Positions 35,981 through 46,398 of a stretch of DNA of 50,844 bases are shown here, one piece after another. The notes under the pieces were generated by a model, which saw only the letters and a program-made list of their open reading frames with translations, did not search any database and was not told the origin of the DNA. The stretch covers positions 15,347 to 66,190 of the forward strand of contig WHSQ01000009.1 of assembly GCA_009380005.1 (NCBI GenBank). Direction: 5' to 3'. The position numbers were made by a program, and so were the translations under genes. The stretch comes from Actinomycetota bacterium. GTDB lineage: Bacteria > Actinomycetota > CADDZG01 > WHSQ01. Each line of letters starts with the position of its first letter. Position 1 is the stretch's first letter.

Positions 35981-36981
35981 CGGTACCGGATCCTCGGATT
36001 CAAGAACGCGTATGAGATGTCGACCAGCAGGTTGACGACGATGAACATCCCGGCGAAGAACAGGATCCCGCCCTGGATGACCGCGTAGTCCCGGAAGCGG
36101 ATGGCATTCAGGATCCAGCTACCCAGACCTGGGAACGAGAAGACCGTCTCCGTCAAGACGGCCCCCGTTAGGAGCAGTCCGGTCTGTAGGCCGATCACGG
36201 TGACCACGGGCAACATCGCATTCCTCAGAACGTGGCGGCGGTCGACGACGCTGGGATCGAGGCCTTTGGCCTTCGCCGTCCGTACGTAGTCCTCGCCCAG
36301 GACGTCCAGCACCGCCGCTCGCGTGATCCGTGCCACGATCGCCAGCGGGATCGTGCCGAGTGCGATGGCGGGCATGATCAGATGTTCCAGAACGTCGACG
36401 AATGCCTCTCCATCGCCCGCGATGATCGCGTCGAGGAGGTAGAACCCGGTCGGATGCTCCAGGCTGCGGGTCACGTCGATGCGGCCGACGGTCGGTAGCC
36501 ACCCGAGCTTCACCGCGAACACGTACTTCATCAACAGGGCCAGGAAGAAGACCGGGAAGCTGATACCGATCAACGAGGCCACCAGGCTCACGTTGTCCAG
36601 GACCCCCTGGTATCGCTTCGCGGCCACGTAACCCAGCGGTATTCCGGCGGCGACGGCGAAGAGCATCGCCATGGCGGCGAGTTCGAACGTGGCGGGGAAA
36701 CGCTGCTTCAACTCGTCCACGATGGGACGGCGGGTCGAGACGCTGGACCCCAGATCGCCCGAGAGGATGTTCCGCAGGTAGCTCAGGTACTGCACCGGAA
36801 GGGGCCGATCGAGCCCCAGTTCTTCTTCGATCTGTTCCACCGACTCCTGCGTCGCTCGCTCGCCCAAGAGAGCGATGGCCGGGCCTCCCGGCAACGCCCG
36901 TACGAACAGAAAAACCAGGATCGAGAGCCCGAGCAGGATCGGGACCGTCAAGATGAGACGTCGGACGATGTACTTGAGCAT
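35977..36981 (-). CDS. oppB: oligo/dipeptide ABC transporter permease, OppB type
   Basis: A 334-residue permease beginning MLKYIVRRLILTVPILLGLSILVFLFVRALPGG, the standard OppB/DppB first helix. About six helices follow and an EAA-like loop, AKAKGLDPSVVDRRHVLRNA, contacts the ATPase. It lies 70 bp after oppA, with a perfect 12-bp hairpin in the gap. Confidence 0.94.
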   Translation of the reverse strand: MLKYIVRRLILTVPILLGLSILVFLFVRALPGGPAIALLGERATQESVEQIEEELGLDRPLPVQYLSYLRNILSGDLGSSVSTRRPIVDELKQRFPATFELAAMAMLFAVAAGIPLGYVAAKRYQGVLDNVSLVASLIGISFPVFFLALLMKYVFAVKLGWLPTVGRIDVTRSLEHPTGFYLLDAIIAGDGEAFVDVLEHLIMPAIALGTIPLAIVARITRAAVLDVLGEDYVRTAKAKGLDPSVVDRRHVLRNAMLPVVTVIGLQTGLLLTGAVLTETVFSFPGLGSWILNAIRFRDYAVIQGGILFFAGMFIVVNLLVDISYAFLNPRIRYR

Positions 36982-37002
36982 CGGCTCCGGAACCCTAAGC
37001 CA

Positions 37003-37030
37003 GGAGAGGCCCGGTCACCCGGGCCTCTCC
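37003..37030 (-). terminator. hairpin between oppA and oppB
   Basis: Perfect 12-bp stem (GGAGAGGCCCGG / CCGGGCCTCTCC) with a 4-nt loop, 21 bp after the oppA stop. No T-tract follows on the minus strand. It probably lowers transcription into the permease genes or protects the 3' end of oppA mRNA, so that the binding protein is made in excess. Confidence 0.6.
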
Positions 37031-37051
37031 CTCCTATCCGTCTGGACTCGG

Positions 37052-38710
37052 CTACTCGACCGTCACGATCGAGAACGGTTCGAGCGATACCGGGCTCGGC
37101 TGGTAGCCGCTCACGTTCGCGGTGAACGCGAGACCCGGCTTCGTGTGCACGTATGGCAGACCCGGCAAGAAGTCCATGATCAGCCGGTTGGCTTCCTGGT
37201 AAAGCTCCTCGCGCGTGGCCTCGTCGGTCTCGACCTCAGCCTCATCCAACGCCTCGAAGATCTCCTGGTTGTTGAAGCCCCACGCAGGCTGTTCCGTCTG
37301 GAAGAACGTCCCGACGAAGTTGTCGGCGTCCCCGAAGTCACCCGTCCAGCCGAGCAGATACAGGCCGTACCGGCCGTTGTCGACGTTGTCCAGGTAGTCC
37401 GGGCTCCACGTGGCCGATTTCTTCTCGACCTTGAAGCAGCACTCCTCGAGATCCGCGACCATCGCCTCGAAGTTGGCCTGCGGGTCCGGCATGTACGGAC
37501 GAGACACGTCGGTCGGATACGCGAAGTCGATCTCCACGGGAAGCGTGTAGCCCGCGTCCTCCAGGAGCTGCTTCGACTTCTCCGGGTCGTACTCGTATTG
37601 CGTCACGTCGTCCGCGTAGCCGACGACCTCGGGCGGCATGAACTCGTGCGCCACCTCGCCCTGGCCGGCATAGAACCCGTCCACGACCTCCTGGCGGTCG
37701 ATCGCGTGCGCGATCGCCTGACGAACGGCGACGTCGTCCAGCGGCTTGACCTTCTGGTTGAAGCCCACGTAGCCGACGTTGAACGCCGGGCGGTTGAGCA
37801 GCTGCAGCTGGTCGTCACCCTCGATCGTCTCGTAGTCCTGCGGGTCCACGAGGTCGTATCCCTGGATGTCACCGGCCTGCAGCGCCTGCAGACGTGCAGA
37901 GCCCTCGGCTATCGGCCTGAAGATCAGCGTGCCGATGTTGCCGGGGAACTCGCCCCAGTAGTCCTCGTTGCGGACCATGGTGAGGCTCTCCCCACGGGTC
38001 CAGCTCTCGAACTTGTAAGGACCCGTTCCCGTCGGGTGCTCGGTCGCGTAGGTGCCAGTCGGGCCGAAGATGCCCTCGGCGTCGACCTTGCCTTCGTCGG
38101 CGTCGTACTCGGTCAGCGCCTCCGGGCTGGCTATCGTGAAGTTGGTCAGGCTGAGCGCGGCCAGGACCGAAGCCGACGCCTTCGTCAGGTTCAGGATCGC
38201 GGTCGTCTCGTCGGGAGCCTCGCAGCTCTCGTAAAGCGATGGGGTCTTGCCGTCGCTGAATCCGCCGAAGACGGTCTGCCAGTAGTAGCTGGCCGAGGGG
38301 TTCTGGAAGGAGCCCTTGAAGTTGTACCAGCGGTCGAAGTTGAAGCAGACGGCCTCCGCGTTGAAGTCGGTGCCGTCATGGAACTTCACGCCCTCTTGCA
38401 GCGTGAAGGTGTAGGTCTTGCCGTCCTCGGAGATCTCCCACTCGGTGGCGAGAGCCGGCGCGACCTCCGTGCCCCCCGGCTCGAGGCTTACCAGGCCTTC
38501 GAACATCTGATCGATCGCCCGCAGCGACTCTCCATCCGACACGAGCGCGCCGTCGAGAACGACGGGATCGGCCGACGTCCCGAATGTCAACGTCGCGTCC
38601 TTCTCTTCGGCGCCGCCCTCGCCCCCTCCCTCGCCGCCGTTACCCCCACACGCTGCCGCGATCAGAGATAGCGCGAGGAGGAGCGGGACCAACTTCGCAG
38701 ATCTGCCCAT
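37052..38710 (-). CDS. oppA: oligo/dipeptide-binding lipoprotein, OppA type
   Basis: A 552-residue family 5 solute-binding protein. A signal peptide ends in a lipobox LIAAAC with lipidated C21, followed by a Gly/Glu-rich linker. The fold shows the family motifs FNAEAVCFNFDRW, TGTGPYKFESWTRGE and the C-terminal LPYVHTKPGL. It should capture peptides outside the membrane and deliver them to OppBC. Signal processing requires LspA (gene at 5135-5659). The ligand is not shown by sequence. Confidence 0.93.
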   Translation of the reverse strand: MGRSAKLVPLLLALSLIAAACGGNGGEGGGEGGAEEKDATLTFGTSADPVVLDGALVSDGESLRAIDQMFEGLVSLEPGGTEVAPALATEWEISEDGKTYTFTLQEGVKFHDGTDFNAEAVCFNFDRWYNFKGSFQNPSASYYWQTVFGGFSDGKTPSLYESCEAPDETTAILNLTKASASVLAALSLTNFTIASPEALTEYDADEGKVDAEGIFGPTGTYATEHPTGTGPYKFESWTRGESLTMVRNEDYWGEFPGNIGTLIFRPIAEGSARLQALQAGDIQGYDLVDPQDYETIEGDDQLQLLNRPAFNVGYVGFNQKVKPLDDVAVRQAIAHAIDRQEVVDGFYAGQGEVAHEFMPPEVVGYADDVTQYEYDPEKSKQLLEDAGYTLPVEIDFAYPTDVSRPYMPDPQANFEAMVADLEECCFKVEKKSATWSPDYLDNVDNGRYGLYLLGWTGDFGDADNFVGTFFQTEQPAWGFNNQEIFEALDEAEVETDEATREELYQEANRLIMDFLPGLPYVHTKPGLAFTANVSGYQPSPVSLEPFSIVTVE

Positions 38711-38741
38711 TCCAAGCCCCTTCCCGTTCCCTGCCTGCCCC

Positions 38742-38800
38742 CTACTACAACCTTCGGAGTATAGGCCGCGGCCTCCGCCGCCGCTACTACACGGGTAGTA
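38742..38800 (-). promoter_or_regulatory. oppA promoter with flanking TGTAGTAG repeats
   Basis: TATACT (38763-38758, minus strand) is a good -10 placed about 48 bp before the oppA ATG, but no -35 matches. TGTAGTAG occurs at 38749-38742 and again at 38791-38784, 42 bp apart, on either side. The upstream copy is part of the palindrome TACTAC-ACGG-GTAGTA (38785-38800), a likely operator. The remaining 38801-38931 holds nothing certain apart from the moxR ribosome site. Confidence 0.5.
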
Positions 38801-38931
38801 AAAAAGCGCAAGGGTCGCTAGGGTTAGCCGGGCGCATCGTCGCGCGGGGCGTGCGCGCGACGCCGCTGGATAGAACGGCTGCGCTGCTAACCTGACTGAA
38901 CTTCTCGTGGACTGCCAAGGAGAGGCCGGGA

Positions 38932-39888
38932 ATGACGGATTTCAATCACTTCAAGTCGGCCTTCGAGTCGATCGTGGGCAACGTCGAGAAGACCATCCAG
39001 GGCAAAGAGGAGATCGTGCGCCTAGCCCTGGTCTCCCTCCTGGCGGAAGGTCACGTGCTCCTGGAAGACGTTCCCGGCGTCGGGAAGACCATGCTGGCCA
39101 AGTCCCTGGCCAAGTCCCTGGGTTGCTCGTGGAGCCGCATCCAGTTCACCCCGGACCTGTTGCCCAGCGACGTGACGGGGGTGAACGTCTGGAACCAGCA
39201 GGTGGGCGATTTCCGGTTCAAGGCGGGTGCGGTGTTCGCGAACATCTGCCTGGCCGACGAGGTGAATCGGGCCTCGCCCAAGACGCAGGCCGCGCTGCTG
39301 GAGTCCATGGAGGAACGTCAGGTGACCGTGGACGGCGTGACCCACAGGCTGGATGAGCCCTTCATGGTCATAGCCACCCAGAACCCCGTGGAGCACGAGG
39401 GCACCTACCCCCTGCCCGAATCGCAGCTCGACCGATTCATGATGCGGCTATCGATGGGCTACCCGAGCCGGGCGGCCGAGCTCGAGATCCTCGATACGCA
39501 CGGCGAACGTTTTCCGCTCGAGGAGCTGCAGGCCGTGGCCGAAGCAGAGTCGGTCATCTCGCTCATCAAGATGGCGCGCGAGGTCCATGTAGCGCAAAGT
39601 CTCAAGCGGTACATCGTCGATCTGACCGAGGCAACCCGCGAGCATCCATCGGTCCACCTGGGCGCCAGTCCCAGAGCCTCTCTCTACCTGTTGAAGGCGT
39701 CGCGCGCCCAGGCGGCCAGCCGCGGGCGCGACTATGTCGTGCCCGACGACATCAAAGATCTCGTCGTTCCGGTGCTCTCGCACCGCATCCTGCTCTCGGC
39801 GGAGACCCAGCTGCACGGCTCGACGTCGCAGGATTTCCTCGACGCGCTGATGGATCGCGTGCCCGTCCCGGCGCGGGAGCAGGCTTAG
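38932..39888 (+). CDS. MoxR-family AAA+ ATPase
   Basis: A 318-residue AAA+ protein. Walker A GVGKT is at 49-53, Walker B LADE ends at 110, QNPVEHEGTYPLPESQLDRFMM carries the sensor and arginine-finger region, and a small C-terminal lid follows. MoxR ATPases act as chaperones for metal-cofactor or envelope complexes. It starts the MoxR-DUF58-transglutaminase operon, a standard actinobacterial set. AAGGAG lies about 10 nt before the ATG. Confidence 0.93.
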   Translation: MTDFNHFKSAFESIVGNVEKTIQGKEEIVRLALVSLLAEGHVLLEDVPGVGKTMLAKSLAKSLGCSWSRIQFTPDLLPSDVTGVNVWNQQVGDFRFKAGAVFANICLADEVNRASPKTQAALLESMEERQVTVDGVTHRLDEPFMVIATQNPVEHEGTYPLPESQLDRFMMRLSMGYPSRAAELEILDTHGERFPLEELQAVAEAESVISLIKMAREVHVAQSLKRYIVDLTEATREHPSVHLGASPRASLYLLKASRAQAASRGRDYVVPDDIKDLVVPVLSHRILLSAETQLHGSTSQDFLDALMDRVPVPAREQA

Positions 39889-39914
39889 GCATCCATGCCC
39901 CAGGTCACGGGCTG

Positions 39915-41201
39915 ATGCCGACCCCCCGCGGTTACCTGGTCATCTTGACGGCCGTCGCTATCTGGGGCACCGGGCGGGCCCTGGGAGCGCCGCCCCTCGA
40001 TCAGATCGGGTTCGCGCTGCTCTGTCTCGTCGCTATCGCGGTCGGTGTCGTGCGGTTCGGAAGGCACGAGATCCGCGTTGCGCGGCGTGTAACTCCCGAA
40101 CGCGCTCGGTCGGGCCAACCCGTGACGGTCTCGTTGCAGATCCACAACGAGGGACGAGGCCACGCTCCCCTGTTGTTGCTCGAAGATCGCATCCCGAACG
40201 GCGTCGCCGGCAATGCGCGATTCGCGGTCAACGGGATCGAGCCCGGCGGTGCCCGGGAGACTTCGTTCACGATCACCGCCCGGCAGCGGGGAGCCTACGC
40301 GGTGGGCCCTCTCGACATCTCGTTCATCGACCCCTTCGGTCTGGCCCGCGCACGGATCCAGGCCGCGGCGGCATCTAACTTCCTCGTCTATCCGGCGATC
40401 GAGAACCTTCAACTCCTTCGCGACATCGGCGAGCGGCATTCGGTCAGCAGTTCCGCGGTCAAGCAGCTGACGGGGGCTCGCGGCGAAGACTTCTACACGA
40501 TGCGCGAGTACGCCTACGGAGACGATCTCCGCAAGGTGCACTGGCCCTCCACCGCCAGGTTGGGAAAGCTCATGCTCCGGCAGGAGGAAACGCCCTGGCA
40601 AGCGCGAGCGACGGTGCTCTTAGACGACCGGAGCGTGCACGAGGGCTACGCTGACGACAACTCCTTCGAACGTTCGGTCGTCGCTGCCGCTTCGGTGGCC
40701 GATCTGTACCAGAGAGTCGGCTACTCCTACCGGCTCGTGGGGGCGGTCGATCCCGGCATCCCTTCGGGCAAGGGCAGCGAACACCACCGCCGGTGCCTAG
40801 ACCTGCTCGCCACGATGTCGCCTTCGGGCGCCCCCGCGGATGACGATGCCCTGGCACTCCGGTTGTCCGAACTCACGCGCTCGTCGCTTGCGGAGGCCGC
40901 GCTGGTTGTGGTCTGTGGCACGCCCACACCGGAAGCCACACTGGCTCTGGTGCGATGCCGCGTCCGGTTCCGACAGGTGACCGCGGTGATCCACCCGGCT
41001 CACAGGTTCGGCAGCGAGACGACCAGGGCCCGATGGGAGGGCGAGGCGGCGATAGTCGAACAGGTTGGGCTGCTGGCCCGATCCGGGATCCGCAGCCTGG
41101 TCGTGGGGCCCGACGAGCCCGTGTCGATGGGATGGAACGCGCTGGCACAGGGACGGACGAGTGAGGTGAAGACTTGGGGACCGAAGCCCGAGCTCGTCTA
41201 A
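39915..41201 (+). CDS. DUF58 domain protein
   Basis: A 428-residue protein with two N-terminal membrane helices (about 6-45) and an Ig-like extracytoplasmic segment. The DUF58 motif GARGEDFYTMREYAYGDDLRKVHW follows at about 190, with a von Willebrand-like fold after it. It normally works with the MoxR ATPase upstream, 26 bp away. Biochemical function is not known. The 3' end overlaps the transglutaminase gene by 28 bp. Confidence 0.9.
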   Translation: MPTPRGYLVILTAVAIWGTGRALGAPPLDQIGFALLCLVAIAVGVVRFGRHEIRVARRVTPERARSGQPVTVSLQIHNEGRGHAPLLLLEDRIPNGVAGNARFAVNGIEPGGARETSFTITARQRGAYAVGPLDISFIDPFGLARARIQAAAASNFLVYPAIENLQLLRDIGERHSVSSSAVKQLTGARGEDFYTMREYAYGDDLRKVHWPSTARLGKLMLRQEETPWQARATVLLDDRSVHEGYADDNSFERSVVAAASVADLYQRVGYSYRLVGAVDPGIPSGKGSEHHRRCLDLLATMSPSGAPADDDALALRLSELTRSSLAEAALVVVCGTPTPEATLALVRCRVRFRQVTAVIHPAHRFGSETTRARWEGEAAIVEQVGLLARSGIRSLVVGPDEPVSMGWNALAQGRTSEVKTWGPKPELV

Positions 41202-43519
41202 GCCTCGTCGGCCTCCTCGTCCTGACCCTCTTCACGTTCGGACAGGTCTTCGATGCGACCGATTACGTCGGCCCCGCCTTGCTGGCCATCGGCGTCGCCA
41301 CCGGACTCGCCATCATCACGCGGCGCGGGGGGCTGGGCTCGACGCTCTCCACGGTGATCTCGCTGATCGTGATGCTCGTCTACCTGGCCCTTGTCTTCGC
41401 GCCTCACCACTCGCTGTACGGGTTGCCCACCATCGGCGCGGGCGAGCGACTCTGGCGGGCCATCGACCGGGCGATGGCCGCGAGCCGCACCGACTACGCA
41501 CCGGTTCCGATGCGAACCGGATACGTCATCCTGATCGTCGCCGGTATGTGGCTGGCCGCGACCTTCGCCGAGGTCGCGGCGTTCCGCTGGAAGCGACCGC
41601 TCCTCGCCACGCTGTTACCAACTACCCTGTTCTGCCTCGTGATGGTGGTCGGTACTCAGGAGGCGGCGAGCTTCTCGATCTCGTTGTTCCTCGCCGTTCT
41701 GATGACCTTCTGGGCCCTCGAGGCCGCGCACCGGCTCCGTTCCTGGGGTCGTACGATCTCGGCCTGGAGCCACCGCGCGACCGAAGAGATCGAGGCGCCC
41801 GCGGTCACGGGCTCTCTCGCCCGGCGCATGGGCGCCGCCACCGTCGCGGTCGCGATCATCAGCCCCTTGCTCCTGCCCGCTTTCGGCGATGGCCTGCTGG
41901 CATGGCGAACCCAGATCGGAGAAGGCCTCGGCGGGGGACTCGGTGGCGGGGACTCCGGCAGGATCAACCAGCTGGTCTCGATCGCCCCACGCCTGATCCG
42001 CCAGACCGATCAGGTCCTGTTCAACGTCCGCGCCGAGGAGCCCGGCTACTGGCGCCTCGGCTCGCTGGCCGACTTCGACGGCCGCGATTGGCGCCCACTC
42101 CAGAACGACGGCACTGCCGGTGCCCTCCCCCTCGTCCCGGAGGGCGCCCCGGTGCGAGAGCTCGAGCAGAGGTTCGAGCTCACCGGCCTCGAGGGCGATC
42201 AGCTGCCTGCGGCGGTGCAGGCGAACTTCGTCGCCATCGACTTCCGCACGAGCAACCCACGGTTCGACGAGGACCGTCTGATAACCGATAGAGAGGGCTC
42301 GTTGCGTCTCCTCGATCCGTTCGAGGACCAGCCCCAGAACGTCCAAGGATTGAGCTACGACGTGGCGTCCTTCGTCCCCGCCGTCTCCTACGCGCAGCTT
42401 CGTGACGCGAATCCGGCCTCCCCCGGCCCGGCATACGTGGACGTGCCGTCCGACCTGTCCGACGACGTGAAGGGATTGGTCCGGGGGTGGGTGGCGAGCG
42501 CGCAGACTCCTTTGGACAAGCTGATCGCGATCCAGGATCGGCTGCGCGGCTTCCAGTATTCGCTCGACGTCGAGGCCTTGGCGACCACCGACTACCTCTC
42601 TCGATTCCTCCTCGAGACCCGCGCGGGCTACTGCCAGCAGTTCGCCACGGCGTTCGCGATCCTCGCACGCTTCCAGGGCTTCGCCACGCGCGTTTCGGTC
42701 GGGTTCCTCCCCGGCGAACAGGATCCCGGTCGGGAGGATCGATTCGTCGTGCGCGGAACGCACGCACACGCGTGGCCCGAGGTTTATTTCAGCGGCGTCG
42801 GCTGGGTGCCGTTCGAACCGACGCCACGTTCTGCCACGACCCCTCCCGGCTACACGATCCCGGGCTCGAGCTTCATACCCGGCGTGGGAGCCGACGGAGG
42901 CTTCGCCAACAATCCGAGTGGAGCCGGCTCGACGGCGGATACGGTCCGCGGCAGTCTCGGCGACGTGCGGCGAGGGGGCGCGTGCGAGACCGGTCAGACG
43001 CGCGGTTGCAGCGACGTGCGCGAGGTCGGCGCCGGAGACGGACTCCTGCCCGAACCGAGGGGACCCCGTCGCCCCACGGTGTGGGAGGCCGCGTTCGAAC
43101 GACTCGCCGCCGTCATCCTCATCGCCGTGATCCTGTTCCTGATCGTGGTGCCCTTGGTCAAACAGTGGCGTACGGCACATCGCTACCGCACCGCGGCGGA
43201 TGCGGTCGCGGCGGCCGCCGCAGCCTTCGCCGAGTTCGAGTCCGAAGCCGGTGGGCTCGCCTCGCCGCGCTCGCCGTCCGAGACGGCGACCTCCTACGCC
43301 ACGCGTATCGCGTCCATGGCACGGGTGCCGCGCCGTACGGCGTCCCGACTAGCGGGGCTCTACGAACAATCTGCGTACAGCGCGAACGGAGTCAGTCGCC
43401 CCCAGGCCGATGAAGCGCGCCGGCTCGCGCGAGAGCTGCGTGGCCGTCTGTGGAGCACGTCCAGTTGGTGGGAGCGCGGCGTCAGGCTCTTCTCGCCTCG
43501 GGGGCTCCGAACCGGCTGA
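41174..43519 (+). CDS. membrane-anchored transglutaminase-like protein (TgpA type)
   Basis: A 781-residue protein. An N-terminal block of about six helices (DUF3488-like, to about 235) precedes an extracytoplasmic transglutaminase-like domain with C487 in RAGYCQQFATAF and H532 in THAHAWPEVYF. A linker, a second membrane helix near 640-660 and a DUF4129-like cytoplasmic tail follow. The TTG start at 41174 has GAGG 7 nt upstream, inside the DUF58 gene, so the pair is coupled. It may modify or cleave envelope proteins. The substrate is unknown. Confidence 0.9.
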   Translation: MGTEARARLSLVGLLVLTLFTFGQVFDATDYVGPALLAIGVATGLAIITRRGGLGSTLSTVISLIVMLVYLALVFAPHHSLYGLPTIGAGERLWRAIDRAMAASRTDYAPVPMRTGYVILIVAGMWLAATFAEVAAFRWKRPLLATLLPTTLFCLVMVVGTQEAASFSISLFLAVLMTFWALEAAHRLRSWGRTISAWSHRATEEIEAPAVTGSLARRMGAATVAVAIISPLLLPAFGDGLLAWRTQIGEGLGGGLGGGDSGRINQLVSIAPRLIRQTDQVLFNVRAEEPGYWRLGSLADFDGRDWRPLQNDGTAGALPLVPEGAPVRELEQRFELTGLEGDQLPAAVQANFVAIDFRTSNPRFDEDRLITDREGSLRLLDPFEDQPQNVQGLSYDVASFVPAVSYAQLRDANPASPGPAYVDVPSDLSDDVKGLVRGWVASAQTPLDKLIAIQDRLRGFQYSLDVEALATTDYLSRFLLETRAGYCQQFATAFAILARFQGFATRVSVGFLPGEQDPGREDRFVVRGTHAHAWPEVYFSGVGWVPFEPTPRSATTPPGYTIPGSSFIPGVGADGGFANNPSGAGSTADTVRGSLGDVRRGGACETGQTRGCSDVREVGAGDGLLPEPRGPRRPTVWEAAFERLAAVILIAVILFLIVVPLVKQWRTAHRYRTAADAVAAAAAAFAEFESEAGGLASPRSPSETATSYATRIASMARVPRRTASRLAGLYEQSAYSANGVSRPQADEARRLARELRGRLWSTSSWWERGVRLFSPRGLRTG

Positions 43520-43526
43520 TAACGCC

Positions 43527-44045
43527 TCAGCGAGCGGTGCGCAGGCGCTGCCGTGCCGCAGGCTGAAGTTCCCGCTCGAGCTCGGATTCCAGCCGTCTCA
43601 AGGTCGACACGAACTCCTCCTGGTCGTACAGGTAGCGACTCGCCCGCGAATCGATGGTCCGCGCCACGCTGTCGATCGTGATGAAGAAGGCGAGCTGGCC
43701 TTCCTTCAGAGCGTCGATGAAGTCGCCTTCCGATCGGCTGATCTCGAAGATGCTGGATCCATCGCTGACGAGGCGCACCTCCGACAGATGGTCTTCCAGG
43801 GCAGCCTTCTTGCGAAGGAACTGCAGGGCGCGGCGGACGCGTTGGAGACTCATGCCGCCGTCCAGAAGCGACCGGATCACGCGCAGCGCGACCAAGTCAC
43901 GGAACGAATACAGACGTCTGATCCCCGGACGTCCCCCGGTGGATTGCACGCTCGGCTTTACGAGTCCGATGCGATCCCAGTAACGAAGCTGATGTGCTGT
44001 ACAACTGGTGAAGCGACACGCCTGATCTGCGGTGAACCCCTCCAT
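43527..44045 (-). CDS. MerR-type transcriptional regulator
   Basis: A 172-residue protein with an N-terminal winged helix of the MerR class (FTADQACRFTSCTAHQLRYWDRIGLV and RRLYSFRDLVALRVIRSLLDGGMSLQRVRRAL, about 4-75). A C-terminal helical dimer or effector part follows. No metal-binding cysteine cluster is seen, so the signal is unknown. It is convergent with the transglutaminase gene (7 bp between stops). The ATG at 44045 follows GGAGG by 14 nt. Confidence 0.88.
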   Translation of the reverse strand: MEGFTADQACRFTSCTAHQLRYWDRIGLVKPSVQSTGGRPGIRRLYSFRDLVALRVIRSLLDGGMSLQRVRRALQFLRKKAALEDHLSEVRLVSDGSSIFEISRSEGDFIDALKEGQLAFFITIDSVARTIDSRASRYLYDQEEFVSTLRRLESELERELQPAARQRLRTAR

Positions 44046-44196
44046 GCGAGCGCGCGAACCTCCGATTGATCAGATGGTCGTACCTACAAGATCCGTTTGA
44101 CGGAACGTTGAACGACAGACGCAGAAATCTAACTCCCGAGCCCGCGACGCGCCAGACCGTATCAGGCGGAACGACGGATCTTCGCGAAGTTTTTTC

Positions 44197-44559
44197 TCAC
44201 TCTCGTCGGTAGCGATCCCGAAGAGTCTCTTCCCAGCCCTTGAACGAACGCGCCAGCTTGGCTCTCGTGGACGATTGAGAGGCATTGCGAGCAGTGACGT
44301 AACGGCCGGCGGCTCCGGCCATGACGACGATACCGACGACCATCCCACCGAAAGCGAGCACGCCGACGATCACTTGCTGCGTTACGAAGAACGCGATGAG
44401 TAGCAGGAACCCGACGATGGAAAGCGCGGCACCGAACCGGACCCGGCGGGCATGCTCGCCGGGCGTGGCGGTCTTAACGGGCCCGGAAGGAGGTTGGTCC
44501 GTGAGGCTCTTCTCGATCTGGTCGAGGATCTTCTGTTCGTGTTCCGAGAGCGGTGCCAC
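44197..44559 (-). CDS. DUF3040 membrane protein
   Basis: A 120-residue protein beginning MAPLSEHEQKILDQIEKSL, the family signature, with two membrane helices at about 42-60 and 63-83 and a basic tail. DUF3040 proteins are actinobacterial and often near mraZ and dinB, as here (dinB is 48 bp upstream). Function is unknown. The GTG start has no ribosome site but a -10-like element just before it. The 151 bp to merR (44046-44196) show no further gene. Confidence 0.9.
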   Translation of the reverse strand: MAPLSEHEQKILDQIEKSLTDQPPSGPVKTATPGEHARRVRFGAALSIVGFLLLIAFFVTQQVIVGVLAFGGMVVGIVVMAGAAGRYVTARNASQSSTRAKLARSFKGWEETLRDRYRRE

Positions 44560-44566
44560 TACGTCG

Positions 44567-44572
44567 ATGATA
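44567..44572 (-). promoter_or_regulatory. candidate -10 of the DUF3040 gene
   Basis: TATCAT on the minus strand ends 7 nt before the GTG at 44559, so the mRNA could be leaderless. It lies in the gap after the dinB stop. No clear -35 is seen. Confidence 0.4.
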
Positions 44573-44607
44573 GTTGGGTCGCCGGGTAACAGGGAGTAGC
44601 GATCCTC

Positions 44608-45778
<1,171 letters not shown>

Positions 45779-45786
<8 letters not shown>

Positions 45787-46396
45787 ACCTTTCACGTTAC
45801 GGTCCCTCGCCGCGGCGTCGCTGGTCATCGCCCTTTTTTTCCTGGCGACCCGGCCCAGAACCGTCGAAAGCACGCCGATCCGGTGGGTACAGGTGCCTGA
45901 GCTCGCGTTGCAGGCATGTAACCGGGACCCTCTGCTGGCGGATTCTTGTCCGAGACGCGTCCCTCGCACGACCACCGTCGCAAGTTGGGACATCGAAGGC
46001 GATGCAGATACTTCTGTGCTGGGGTTCGGCGCGAGCGCCCCTTACGAGCAGGGAGCGCTCTCTCGTAACCGGCCTCCTCGATTCCTCCATCTGCAGGTCT
46101 ACACGGGGGACGTTTCTGAGGACTTCCCTGCCTTCAAGTCCAGGAACCATCGAGACGCCGGATTCCGCGATTCGCTGTTGGAGGACGGCGGGGAATGGTT
46201 CTCGTTCGGTGTGTTCTCGTGGGCGGGACGAGAAGGTGAGCTCTTCCTCGGACCCAGCGGCGGGGGGGCGAACGGAGGTCATCTGGTCTTCCGATGGGAA
46301 GACGAAGGGATCGACCGGGTCGTTTCGCTCCATGCTTGGGCGCCTTTGACCGAGGCGCGCGACGTGCTGCGTTCTATCGTTGGTTCCATGGAGTGA
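45779..46396 (+). CDS. secreted or membrane-anchored protein of unknown function
   Basis: A 205-residue product from the ATG at 45779. An N-terminal hydrophobic helix (about 7-24) after RIPFTLRS forms an uncleaved anchor or signal peptide. The exported part is rich in strands and aromatic residues (WFSFGVFSWAGREGELFLG) and has two cysteines in ACNRDPLLADSC. I do not recognise the family. A longer start at 45752 lies inside dinB. It ends 2 bp before the dnaE2 stop, so it is wedged between two translesion polymerase genes on the opposite strand. Confidence 0.72.
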
Positions 46397-46398
46397 AG

